From contig CDMY01000635.1 of the NCBI GenBank assembly GCA_001179505.1, positions 253,854 to 309,392 of the forward strand: 55,539 bases of DNA, given 5' to 3'. Position 1 is the first letter of the stretch; every line of letters begins with the position of its first letter. The notes beneath the pieces are model-generated. The model did not search any database and was not told where the DNA came from. It worked only from the letters and a program-made list of their open reading frames with translations. The DNA comes from Vitrella brassicaformis. Lineage: Eukaryota > Sar > Vitrellaceae. Positions 29,462 through 39,012 of this stretch are shown one piece after another. Position numbers and translations under genes: made by a program.

Positions 29462-30017
29462 CCGACCGATGTCCAGAGGTGGCGACCGATGCGATACCCC
29501 TGTGCCTGCATAGCTACTATCGCATGCCTACACGTGTTTGTCTATGTATGTATGTGTGTATGTGATCCGGCGTGCTTTCATGTGTGGAGCAGAGTGCTCT
29601 TCTCTTTGGAGGGGTGGGGTGGAATGGGGTGGGCAGGCTTTATCTATCGGTTGTCTGTGGTCGTGTTGGTGTTAACTGTGGGTGGCGAGAGTGAGTGGCC
29701 GCTGGCGTGTTGAGCTGTGTGCCATGAGTGGACGTCCATCCCTACCTCTCTTGCATGCTTGTCCTGTCCTGTCGTGTGTTGGTGTGGGTGTGGGTGTATG
29801 TATGCATGTATGTATCAGTGGACCCTGCTTGCTTAATTCAATCGCTCCTTTCAATCAATCAATCAATCAAAGGCACGGGAGAGATCGGCCTGGCCTACAC
29901 ATACAAACAAACCGTCTGTCTGTCTGTCTGTCTGCCTCTATGTAACTACCCCACACACACACGACCGTCAAATGGCCTGCCTCACGGCCCCCTCCACCCA
30001 CCCTCTGTGTGAGTGGA
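29462..30017. other. Convergent spacer PRS/FAN1
   Basis: 556 bp with TG, TGTC and AATC repeats (29855-29870, 29915-29935). No gene or RNA is recognised. Confidence 0.5.
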
Positions 30018-31127
30018 TCAGAGTACGTCTCCAAATGCGTCCTCGTCGTGGAGGCGGCGATGTGCGTGGCCGTCATGGTCGCCGTCACACGGCTCCTCCT
30101 CCCCACTCGTCGGCTCCACCACACGGCACACCTCTACCTGCGCCCCCGCATTCGCCAACTCAGTCAGCCACCACCTGCACAGACCAGACACCACGCGCAC
30201 CGCACCCACACATTTCGTGGGGGAATAATCGATGCGCCCGTGCGTTGCGTCCCCATATATCCACTCACTCCTTACCTACCTCTGTTTCTCCGAGAGGCGA
30301 TCCCGCGGTCCCTTGACCTCCACAAACATGGCCTCGCCACACTCACCCTCATCACCCACACCCACACCCACACCGCCCTTGCCGTCCTTCTCAGTGTCAC
30401 TTGAGAGGTCGATCGGGCAGTCGGCCGTGGAGAGGGGGAGGCAGGGGAGGGGGGGTGCAGGTGGAGGTGAGGGGTCGGGTGCGGGGCGCTTCTTGCTTTT
30501 CCTCTGCTTCTTGTACTGGCGGGGAGGGCTGGCGTGGATAGCAGGGGGAGCCAATGGGTCGTAAGGGGGCTTCCTGCAGAGGTGGGCCACCAACAGACAG
30601 ACATCCACATAAGAAAGAGCTTATACAGTGTGTCGTCAGGCGTGTCTGTGTGTTGGGGTGTGGTGTGTCTCCCTCCCTCCCTCCCTCCCTCCCGGCCTCA
30701 CGCACTGACTCACTGAGTCACTTACATGCGCCAGAGGAGGAGGTCGGGCATGCCGCCGGCCCAGTAAGAGTAGTCCTCAGAGAGCAGCTGGAAGCACACG
30801 CTGAGGACACGCCCCCCGATGCAGCTGGCCAGCCACCCCATGTACCGCCCGTACTCGTCACGCCGACGGTCCCTCTCCGCCAACGCCTCCTCCCTCCTCA
30901 CCTCTCGCCCATCCTCCTCACTCTTGGCCAATGGGGACTGCTCCTCGCTGTCACCATCACCATCAGCCTCAGCATCGGAGGCACGCTCGATGTCCATCTG
31001 GTCGCTGTCCTTGTTGTCGGCCTGTGGCTGTGTGGGAAGAGGGAGAGGGGGGAGCGCTGGCTGTGAAGGGGAGGGAGAGGGTGAGAGGGGGCGAGAGGGG
31101 CCTGGCCTCGGCTGTTTCTGTCTCTGC

Positions 31128-31160
<33 letters not shown>

Positions 31161-34100
31161 TGGAGTGCCTTGTCTTTGCGCTGTCGTGGTGTGGTCCATG
31201 TGACGCCCCGTATCCGCAGGCCGTAGAGGCGGTCGACAGATGTGGCCGTCAGGATGCGCATCTCGTCGGGAGTGGCCTGCACGAACCCCTGCATACCATA
31301 CAACCAGGGGATGTCTGTCTGAGTCCCCCCATGCCACCCCTGTCAAGTCCCGTCCACCCACTCACTCACCCTCAGTCGGTTGTCGATTTTGGTCTTGCGG
31401 CAGGCGTAGAAGCACTCAGTGCCCAGATCCAACGGCGCATCCTGCACACACACGTGTCCTGTGCACTGCGTGCCTCTGTGTTGCCTGTGTTGCTGTGTCT
31501 GGCTCCCGTATACCTGGTAAGGCGTCTGCAGGACGTCCCCGACGGCCTCATCGAATAGGACGTCGTACATGAGGATGCCGAAGAGCTCCCGCACCTCGCG
31601 CCCCTCCGTGTGTACGCCCGTCCACCCACCCTGCATGCGGTAGTGCTGCAGGATGAGCCCCTCCACACCCACACACTTGTCGTTGAACCCCACAAACACG
31701 CTGTGCTGCCCTGTGTGTGTGAGCAGAGCACACACAAGAGGGAGAGGAGAGCAGGTGTGGTGTGGTGTGATGTGATTGGATCGATCCCCTCCTGCGTGCG
31801 GTGCGCGTGCCTGCCGCCTTGGAGTCGTCGAGTGGTCTGCCCAGCACCTTGCTCTCGCGGATGTTGCTGAGCAGCTGAAACTCCGACGCCTCAGTGACGG
31901 TCTTGCGCAGGTCGGAGGGGATCTCACGGCTCCACACAGCCTTCTTGGACGCTGCAGTGCACTCGCACCAACCAAAGTGAAATCTATCCATCCATTGCAA
32001 TGCATGTGGGTGGGTAGACAGACAGTCTGCTGTGCGTGTGCAGTGCACGCACGTACTGGCTCTGGCGATTGCGGTAGCGATGCGTCTGGTCCGTTTGCCG
32101 AGCTCAATGCGGTCGCCACGTGGGACGGCAGCGCCCTCCCTAAGGCCCTGGATGCAGTACTGCAGAGCCTCCTCAGACCGACTTAAGTTGCGATGCAGGT
32201 TGATGGTCAGCCTGACGCACACACACACACACATACATACAAGACACACACACAGAGAAAGAGAGAGAGAGAGAGTAGCTAGCCCTGATGCAGTGCAGAC
32301 CGACGAGCGTGACGTACCTACGTACCTGTTGTACCACTTGCCGCGTCTGTGCACGGACAGCTGGGAGTGGAGCAGCAGGCGCAGGCGGGCGACGGCCTCC
32401 TCGTACTGCTTGCGCTTCTCCAGTATCTGCACCGAGTGCCACGCCACACCCGCATGCACCCACTCCTGCACAGCACATCACACCACATCACACACATGTT
32501 ATGACACACACGTGTGTGGGTGCCTGCGTGTGTGTGTATAGCAGCAGCCGTGTGGCCTCACCGCCGTAAACCGTCGGAGGAAGACGTGTCGGTATTTGGC
32601 GCTGTCGGCGTCGTCGCCGCTGCTGCTGCTGCCCTGCTGTGGGTGGTGGTGTTGGGCCGACGAAGAAGCGGCACATGCTGCTGCACTGGTGGATGGCTGT
32701 GCAGCAGCAGCAGCAGCAGCAGGCGCCACCGCCGCGGATGCCATGCGCTGCACATGCTGCGCCACATGGTCGTGGGCTTGCTGGCCAAGCTCCAATGCCT
32801 TGGCCTCGTCACGCGTCTGAGCACGGCAACGTACACATGGCTAAGTTGGCCGGGCCGGCCGTCGACGTTTTGGCTGCCCGCCCACATCTCATCTCTATCT
32901 ACCTTACTTACATGCATGAGTGCGATCTCCATCTCGGCCTCATTCTCTTTAGCCTTCTCGTAATCCTCCAACTGACTACGGCCTGACGCACTCACACACA
33001 CACACACAGAGGATAGATCAACGCGCACACCATACACACCCCCTGCCCCATTACATTCTCGCTCACTGGTGAAGACAGGCAGTGAAGCGTTGCACTGGTA
33101 GGGCGGGAACCTTTTGCGGCCGATAGAGGCCAGCGTGGGCGGCGGTGCGGGCCCGCCCTTGAGGAACCCTCCACTCCACGCCAGCCGCTGGCCCTCGGTG
33201 CCGTTCTGGCCGGCGTACGCACCGATGGCTCCTGGAGTGGCCAGACCAGCCCACACACCCTCCGCCAAATGAAACAAAAAGTGGACGCGACGGAACATGC
33301 GACGCACCTAACCCGCCCCGCCCCGCCCCGCCCACAGGCATACACACGGGTGGGGTGGCGTGGCGTGGCCTGGTGTGGTGTGGTGTCAGTCAGTCGGCCG
33401 AATGAATGAATGTTGGGTAGGGTAGGGTAGGATGCCCACCTACCTCAGGTGGTATGGCGATGAGGGGTCCCGCGACGGTCCGGACTGCCTTGAGCAGCTC
33501 ATCCGACACACGACGGCCAGACAGTAGCCGCCACGCTGAAATTCAACACATACATACATACACCACGCCCACAGAGGTGGGAGTCCTTGGTGGGCGGTGC
33601 AGGATGCTGGCTCAGCTCACTGTTTGGTGCGGCGGCTTTCTTGAGCGCCTCTACAAGTGCGCCTTTGGTCTTGTGCTGTCGGAAGGATGAGGGGTCGGGC
33701 AGGCTGGCGCGGCCCACCACCGTCCTCAGCTCCTCCGCTGACAACACCCACAGCCCTGACATACATACCAACGACAGAGAACACAACACAACACACTGTC
33801 CCATAATCAAACCTTCCGCCTCACTCACCCCTTGCCGACACACCGACTGACCTTCCATAGGCGACAGCTCCGACCGGTCCATCGCCTCCTCAAATCTCAC
33901 CATGAGCACCCCCCCGCCATGCTCCCGACACTCGATGCCGCCACACAGCTCCTCAACCGCCCTTGCCACCGACTCAATGTCCTGATACCTGGGCCCCAGT
34001 GACGCCACGCGGAACCACGGCCCGACGCGATTGGAGAGCCGCACGAACAGCCGCTGGGCGTCGGCCGACAGCTCCCCGAATCTGGTGAGGATCACCATCT

Positions 34101-34731
34101 CGTGTGGCAGGAAGAGCTGGTGGTGTCGGCGGAGGGCGACGGCGATGGCGAGTCGGAAGATGGCGACGTAGTAGGGGAGGGAGGCGAAGGAGGCCATCGT
34201 CGGCGGCTCAGAGGGAGGGGAGAAGGAGAAGGGCGGGTGGGGGTGGGGTGCTGCCACGGGAGGGGAGGGGCCATCCATCACAACGTCACCATTTCCATTG
34301 CCATCGCCGTCTTGGGCACTCTCGCGGCCTCCCATGTCGGCAGGGTGGGAGGAGTCCACCCGTCGCCGCTTGCAGTGGTCCTCATCACCGCCCATTGCAG
34401 CAGCAGCACCAACTGCTCCCCCTACCTCCTCCTCTGCTTGCTTCCGCTTCCCCTGACCACCACCCTCTGCAATGGCCGCCGATGCTTCTGCTGCTGCTTC
34501 TGCTGCTGCTTCTGCTGCTGCTTCTGCTGCTGCTGCTGCCAGCTCCTCGCCACGTGGATCTGCATCATGATCACTGTTGCGTCTGTCAGAGTGCTGGTGT
34601 GCTTGTGCTGCCGGCTGCTGCTGGTCTTCGTCTTCGATGGTCAGATCAATGACGCCGTTGTGGGATCGAGCTGCACCAGGTGGTGGTCTGGATGCTGGGC
34701 TGAAGAAGTGGGTGATCTTGGCACGCGCCAT
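30018..34731 (-). CDS. FAN1: FAN1-type structure-specific nuclease
   Basis: Fanconi-associated nuclease 1, a 5' flap endo/exonuclease for interstrand cross-link repair. Fourteen exons (34731-33852, 33755-33621, 33535-33444, 33307-33067, 32982-32912, 32816-32562, 32465-32326, 32211-32057, 31951-31811, 31710-31514, 31441-31370, 31288-30726, 30573-30280, 30174-30018) give 1130 residues. In order: a PIP-box-like KITHFF (5-10); a SUMO-interaction-like VIDLT plus acidic tail (27-36); Ala/Glu repeats; the SAP region with FGELSADAQRLFVRL and EELRTVVG; a TPR-like region with LEKRKQYEEAVARLRLLL and KWYNR; VHTEGREVRELFGILMYDVLF; and the VRR-NUC domain with GGMPDLLLW and FVEVKGPRDRLSEKQR, so the PD-(D/E)xK residues are intact. 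No N-terminal UBZ zinc finger is visible. Low-complexity inserts (Ala/Ser/His in exon 6, Gln9 in exon 12, Pro/Lys in exon 13) account for its length. Intron 9 is GC-AG (donor 31810). Confidence 0.93.
31133..31159 (-). repeat. (CAG)9 coding repeat in FAN1
   Basis: Nine uninterrupted CTG units on the plus strand, read as CAG/Gln in FAN1 exon 12. They are followed by further Gln/Lys/Arg-rich sequence. Confidence 0.9.
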
Positions 34732-34958
34732 GACGGTACCCGCGCAGCCTCACCAGACACCAGACCAAACAGTACTGCTACATCCAAGGAATGATGAAAA
34801 TGTTCATCCGAGAAGGCAGTTGTGGCTGCAGCTCCAGTAAGCTCCTCCTGTTTCCGGTCGCCGTCAGCTTCGCGACGCTTTCCTTTCTGGCACTCTCTAA
34901 GCTCGCACCGCCGATCGTCGCCGTTCGCGGACTGCGGGCACGAAGCAGGGGCTGCAAA
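34732..34958. promoter_or_regulatory. Divergent promoter region FAN1/selenoprotein
   Basis: 227 bp between opposed start codons. One plus-strand copy of the shared element (CTCTAAGCTCGCA, 34895-34907) points to the selenoprotein gene. No minus-strand copy is seen for FAN1. An ATG at 34791 is in frame with the selenoprotein gene, but it lies upstream of the element and would bury the signal peptide. Confidence 0.5.
34895..34907 (+). promoter_or_regulatory. AAGCTCGCA element before selenoprotein
   Basis: CTCTAAGCTCGCA, 64 bp upstream of the ATG at 34959. The same 13-mer occurs at 53375-53387 in front of the ankyrin gene. Confidence 0.5.
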
Positions 34959-36135
34959 ATGAAGTTGGTGGGGCTAACCACACTCGCCCTCTGCCTGGCT
35001 GCCCAAGTATCCCAAGCATTCCGGCCTCCAGTCACGGGCAGACGCGCCATCACCTCTTATCTGCCTCGCACAGCCACCTTTGAGCTCAGAAAGAAGCACC
35101 ACCATGATCATAAGGTGCTGCGGATGGCCCAAAACGAGGTGGACAAGGTGCTGAGTGACAAGCCCGACCTCGTCGAGACGCTCAAGTTGCAGACGCTGTA
35201 TCGACCCGGAACAGGGGAGGGCGTGAATGTCGGCGACCTGCTGCCGGCTGGCAAACCGGCATTGGTGGTCTTCCTAAGACATCTCGGTATGCGAGGCGCA
35301 TTGCACTGCAATGACATGACATGCAGTGGCTGCTGTGCTTCATGGACAGCTGTGTGTGTGTTTGTGTGTGATTGCGTGTGTCGACCAGGATGACCGTTCT
35401 GCTGGCAGTACTCCAAGGAACTGACGGACGCTCTTCCGGCATTGGAGCGTGCCAACGTGACCTTGGTTGCTGTCAGCATCGGGGAGCCGCAGAAGGCGGC
35501 TAAGTTCCTCGACCAAACGGGATATCTGGGCTATCAGTACTTCTTCGTCGACACACCACCTGACCTGAGGTCGGTGGGAGAAACCAGCCAGCCGATAGAC
35601 ACGCACCGTCGCACCGTCGTCCCTCCTGATAGATAGACCACCACTTGGTGCTTTTGCTGTGCCTTGATGCAGGGCGTATCGCGCGTTGGGGTTGGCAGAG
35701 TTCTTCACAGCGCCGAAAGACCCGTGGCGGTATCCGATTGCCCTGCTCAACCCCTTTAAGGCTTTGGCCACTCTCAAGAAATGGGCCAGGGGCGTGCTTG
35801 ACGCCACGGTCGCCAAGAAATGGAACCCGCAGGACTTCACACCCAGACAGGTTTGGCAAACGCGCACACTCATATGTCATATGTCATATGTCATATGTCA
35901 CATGTCACATATGTCACATGTCACATGTCATGTGTCGATGGATCGATCTGTGTGTGTGTGTGTGTGTGTGGTCCACCAGATCAAGTCTGTGACGCAGCAG
36001 GGGGCCACGTTTGCCATCGGTGCAAGTGGCGAGCTGGTGTTTGCGTACAAGGACCGAGTGCCGAATGAGTACGCCAACCTCGATGAGGTCTTCGACGCAC
36101 TGGGGATCGGGGAGAGGGAGGTAGTCATCACGTAG
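34959..36135 (+). CDS. Peroxiredoxin-like selenoprotein, plastid-type leader
   Basis: A thiol/selenol oxidoreductase of the AhpC/TSA-like (PRXL2) family with a thioredoxin fold; it probably reduces peroxides. Four exons (34959-35286, 35389-35569, 35673-35850, 35980-36135) give 280 residues if the in-frame TGA at 35391-35393 is read as selenocysteine 111. The family motif FLRHxGCPFC appears here as FLRHLG-U-PFC-W, so the TGA replaces exactly the peroxidatic Cys of CxxC. Downstream, VAVSIGEPQKAAKFLDQTGY and the final beta-strand region FAIGASGELVFAYKD keep the frame over three exons to a TAG stop. The N-terminus is a signal peptide ending VSQAF, then a basic stretch (RPPVTGRRAITSYLPR), typical of import into a complex plastid. 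Ordinary gene prediction would truncate or skip here. A TGT/TGC-to-TGA sequence error is the main alternative. No convincing SECIS is visible before the assembly gap. Confidence 0.85.
35391..35393 (+). other. In-frame TGA, probable Sec codon
   Basis: The codon spans the third to fifth base of exon 2. Exon 1 ends in phase 1 (CTC G) and exon 2 begins GA TGA CCG TTC TGC. The next AG acceptor (35408) would put the rest of the gene in the wrong frame, so splicing cannot remove this TGA. Confidence 0.75.
35871..35936. repeat. CATATGT/CACATGT minisatellite in intron 3
   Basis: A run of about nine 7-bp units (CATATGT or CACATGT) just after the donor of intron 3 of the selenoprotein gene, followed by a GT dinucleotide run before the acceptor. 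Confidence 0.8.
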
Positions 36136-37572
36136 CGTGGCGTAGCCAGTGTAGAGCGGAGCATCCATCCGTGTAGCGTAAGTGGCATGGCATCCGTGTA
36201 GAGAGTAGAGTGTAGAGGGACAGTAGAGAGTGAAGTTTGTGTGGACACGTGTGTGTGTTATGTGCACACGAGTCAGTCAGTCAGCCGGGCGGCCAGTTTC
36301 TGTTGGCCCTCGAGTGAGTGTTGCCTGTCCATCGATGTAACCTAAGGCCCCCCCCCCCCCCCCNNNNNNNNNNNNNNNNNNNNNNNNNNNNNNNNNNNNN
36401 NNNNNNNNNNNNNNNNNNNNNNNNNNNNNNNNNNNNNNNNNNNNNNNNNNNNNNNNNNNNNNNNNNNNNNNNNNNNNNNNNNNNNNNNNNNNNNNNNNNN
36501 NNNNNNNNNNNNNNNNNNNNNNNNNNNNNNNNNNNNNNNNNNNNNNNNNNNNNNNNNNNNNNNNNNNNNNNNNNNNNNNNNNNNNNNNNNNNNNNNNNNN
36601 NNNNNNNNNNNNNNNNNNNNNNNNNNNNNNNNNNNNNNNNNNNNNNNNNNNNNNNNNNNNNNNCGCCCCCTCTATCCCCTGCTGTGTCACCTCGTCTCGT
36701 TTTACCTATCCCGTTTTGTCTGTGTTGCCTCTCCTCTCTGCCCCTCCGTGACGGTGTGCAGTGCAAGCCCCTTGCCGGGACAGCTGCGCACCCGAGAGAC
36801 ACCTCCTTCCCGCAGCCACATGCACACATCGATCTGTGTGTGTGGCGCTCTCTGTGCCGGCAGAGAGGCGGGGCAGGGGTGGGGGCGGAGAGGATGACAC
36901 AGACAGACAGACAGACGGACGGGACGGACAGACGGGGGGATGGAGAGGCAGGGCGAGGTAGTGGGGGGTGGAATGGGATGGGTGGATGGCCGTGTGTGTG
37001 TATTTCGCGCCTGGTGTGGTGACGGGCTGTATGTCGCCCGTCACTGACAAAACACTGTTTGGTGGAGTCACGTCACATGATTGCGGTGTGTGTCGTCGTC
37101 CCATTGGGAAGATACCTACCATCCATGGATGGCATCCACACATCCACACGCACACGAATGCATGCATCAACGCAGGCACGCAGCACACAATGAATGAGTG
37201 TGTGTCTGTCACGTCACACGACTAACTGAGGATCGACCGTTTGTTGCCCCTCCCTCCCTGCCTGCCTGCCTGCCTGCATCATGTGCTTGGGTGTGTTTCG
37301 TTCGAAACCACCGAGTGGCAAGAGAGAGCATACATACATGCGATGCGCCCCGGCAGAAACACCCACCCTCCCTCCCTCCCATGCCACACACACCAACACA
37401 AGCTAAGCTGCGTTCCCAAACCACTCACTCTTCCACTCACTCACGCGTCCATGCCATGCAGACAGACAGACAACGAGAAGAGACACCATCCCCCCAAAAC
37501 AGCCTGACTGACCTGCCTTCGCCCGTCGCCCGCCCGCCCGCCTGTGAGTCAGTGGATCAATCCATCACTCAC
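36136..37572. other. Convergent spacer with assembly gap
   Basis: This holds the 3' flank of the selenoprotein gene (GTAGAG repeats, then a 16-base C run at 36348-36363), a block of 300 N, and about 900 bp of repeat-rich sequence (GACA, GGCA, CTCC arrays). No gene is seen. The SECIS element expected for the selenoprotein would lie in this region or in the gap. Confidence 0.6.
36364..36663. other. Assembly gap (300 N)
   Basis: Exactly 300 N follow a C homopolymer. The round length may be a placeholder rather than a measured size. Confidence 0.95.
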
Positions 37573-37763
37573 TCAGGCCTTACTAGCAGTCTTCTTCTTT
37601 TGTCCGAACACGCCCGCCACCTGGTCTGTGACGCCCTCCCACCACTTCTTAACAGCACCCTCCTGCATGTCGGCCGTCACTTGGATGATCTCGTTCTCCT
37701 TGCCCTCCTCCTTCAGCTTCTCCTCCAAAGCCTTGTACTCCAGTCGATAACCGAACTCCAACG

Positions 37764-37812
<49 letters not shown>

Positions 37813-38757
37813 AGAGAGAGAGAGTAAAAGGCGACACACAGGTGGACAAGTTAAGTGGAGGGAGGGAAAGGGTGAGTAGGGCGGGTTATGTTGGGGGGCG
37901 AGGCTGCTAACCGTCTCTGTTGAGCTTGTACTGGCTCTGTGCGATGTCTTTGAGGCGTTCCTGGTTCTCGGCGCTCGAGAACAGACTCTTGGCCACACCC
38001 TGATTCAGTGTGTCTACACAGTAGGCACACAAAGAGAGAGGGATACATTGGTGCCCTGCTCACACAGGGCAGGTAGGCGCAGCGGAGGTCTGGGTACTTA
38101 CTTTGGTATTGCGTAGCGAGGAATCCTCCGTTGACGACGGAGTTGGCGAGGGCCCTGGCCTTGTCATCGCCCTTCAACATGCCCGCTGGGAACCAGGAGC
38201 TCTCTTCTGCACACCACACCACACACACACACACACACACACATTGCAGGGGCCTGCACATCGACCAGCCAGCATATCATATGCTGTCGCGTATGTGTGT
38301 GTGGTGCGGTCATACGGTCAGCGATCTTTTGCCTGACGAAAAGCTGGAACCCGACTTCGTCGTCGTCCAGGTCTCTCTGCTGCTGCTGCGCCTTGATGTA
38401 CTCCTTCATCTTCTGCTGCTGCAGAAACGCACCTCGGTTCACGCCGCGCCGGGGCTTGCCGCCCTTCTGAGTGAACCGCTTCATCGCCTTGTCGGCGGCC
38501 TGCTCCTCAAGGCTCTTCTTGGCTGACAGAACAGCTTTAGCATCTGCAGGCCTTGGCGGCCTCAGCTGCTGTGCTGGAGAGAGAGATGGGGCGGGCGGGA
38601 CGAAAGAGAGAGAGTGCGCGGGGTGGAGAGATGCAAGGGAGGGCTGATCTGGCGAAAGGGCTGGTCTGTGGCTGCGGTCCAGCCGTGCTCCCGCCGCCAT
38701 CAAGACGAAAAGCCATGAAAGGAAGAGACTGGATGATAGCTGACGGTAATGCCCCAT
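37573..38757 (-). CDS. Secreted or plastid-targeted protein K
   Basis: Function not recognised. Four exons (38757-38316, 38206-38102, 38013-37912, 37763-37573) give 279 residues. The N-terminus has a strong signal peptide (hydrophobic core to about residue 23, ending MAAGA) followed by about 50 residues rich in Ser, Pro, His, Arg and Leu with few acids, which could be a transit peptide. The mature part is helical and charged: KKSLEEQAADKAMKRF, a Gln/Lys helix, then a conserved-looking region DKARALANSVVNGGFLATQY and FSSAENQERLKDIAQSQYK. It ends in a Trp-Trp-containing helix (VKKWWEGVTDQVAG) and a Lys-rich tail. No membrane span or catalytic motif is seen beyond the leader. The start at 38757 gives the best signal peptide. 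Confidence 0.75.
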
Positions 38758-39012
38758 TTTGGGATGAGAGGAGAAGGGAGGCGTCGTCAGTGAACAGAAG
38801 GAAGGGCCAGCGCTCTGACTGTGTAACGTTCGTACTCTAAACCCGGAGCAGCCTTACAGTAGCTCGCACAAACGCTGCCCCTGGTCATCTCCCCACCAAG
38901 TCATAGAAGCAGGATGACGGCAGCGATGCTAGCTAAAACTCCGCCCTTGACTTGCGTCGAGATCTTTGCCACTGCGTGGGTGTGAGGTGAGGTGGGCTGT
39001 CTCAGCGTGAGG
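38758..39012. promoter_or_regulatory. Divergent promoter region K/CBM48-PP2C
   Basis: 255 bp between opposed start codons. A variant of the shared element, CAGTAGCTCGCACA, lies on the plus strand at 38857-38870, about 150 bp before the phosphatase gene. Confidence 0.45.

Noticed and set aside
34791-34958. Upstream in-frame ATG extending the selenoprotein by 56 residues
   Set aside because: It lies upstream of the promoter-like element and would place a polar extension before an otherwise clean signal peptide.
36229-36275. Possible SECIS: UGAA followed by GUGUG/CACAC pairing and GAG
   Set aside because: The stem is short with several mismatches and the apical AA/CC is missing; probably a product of GT repeats.
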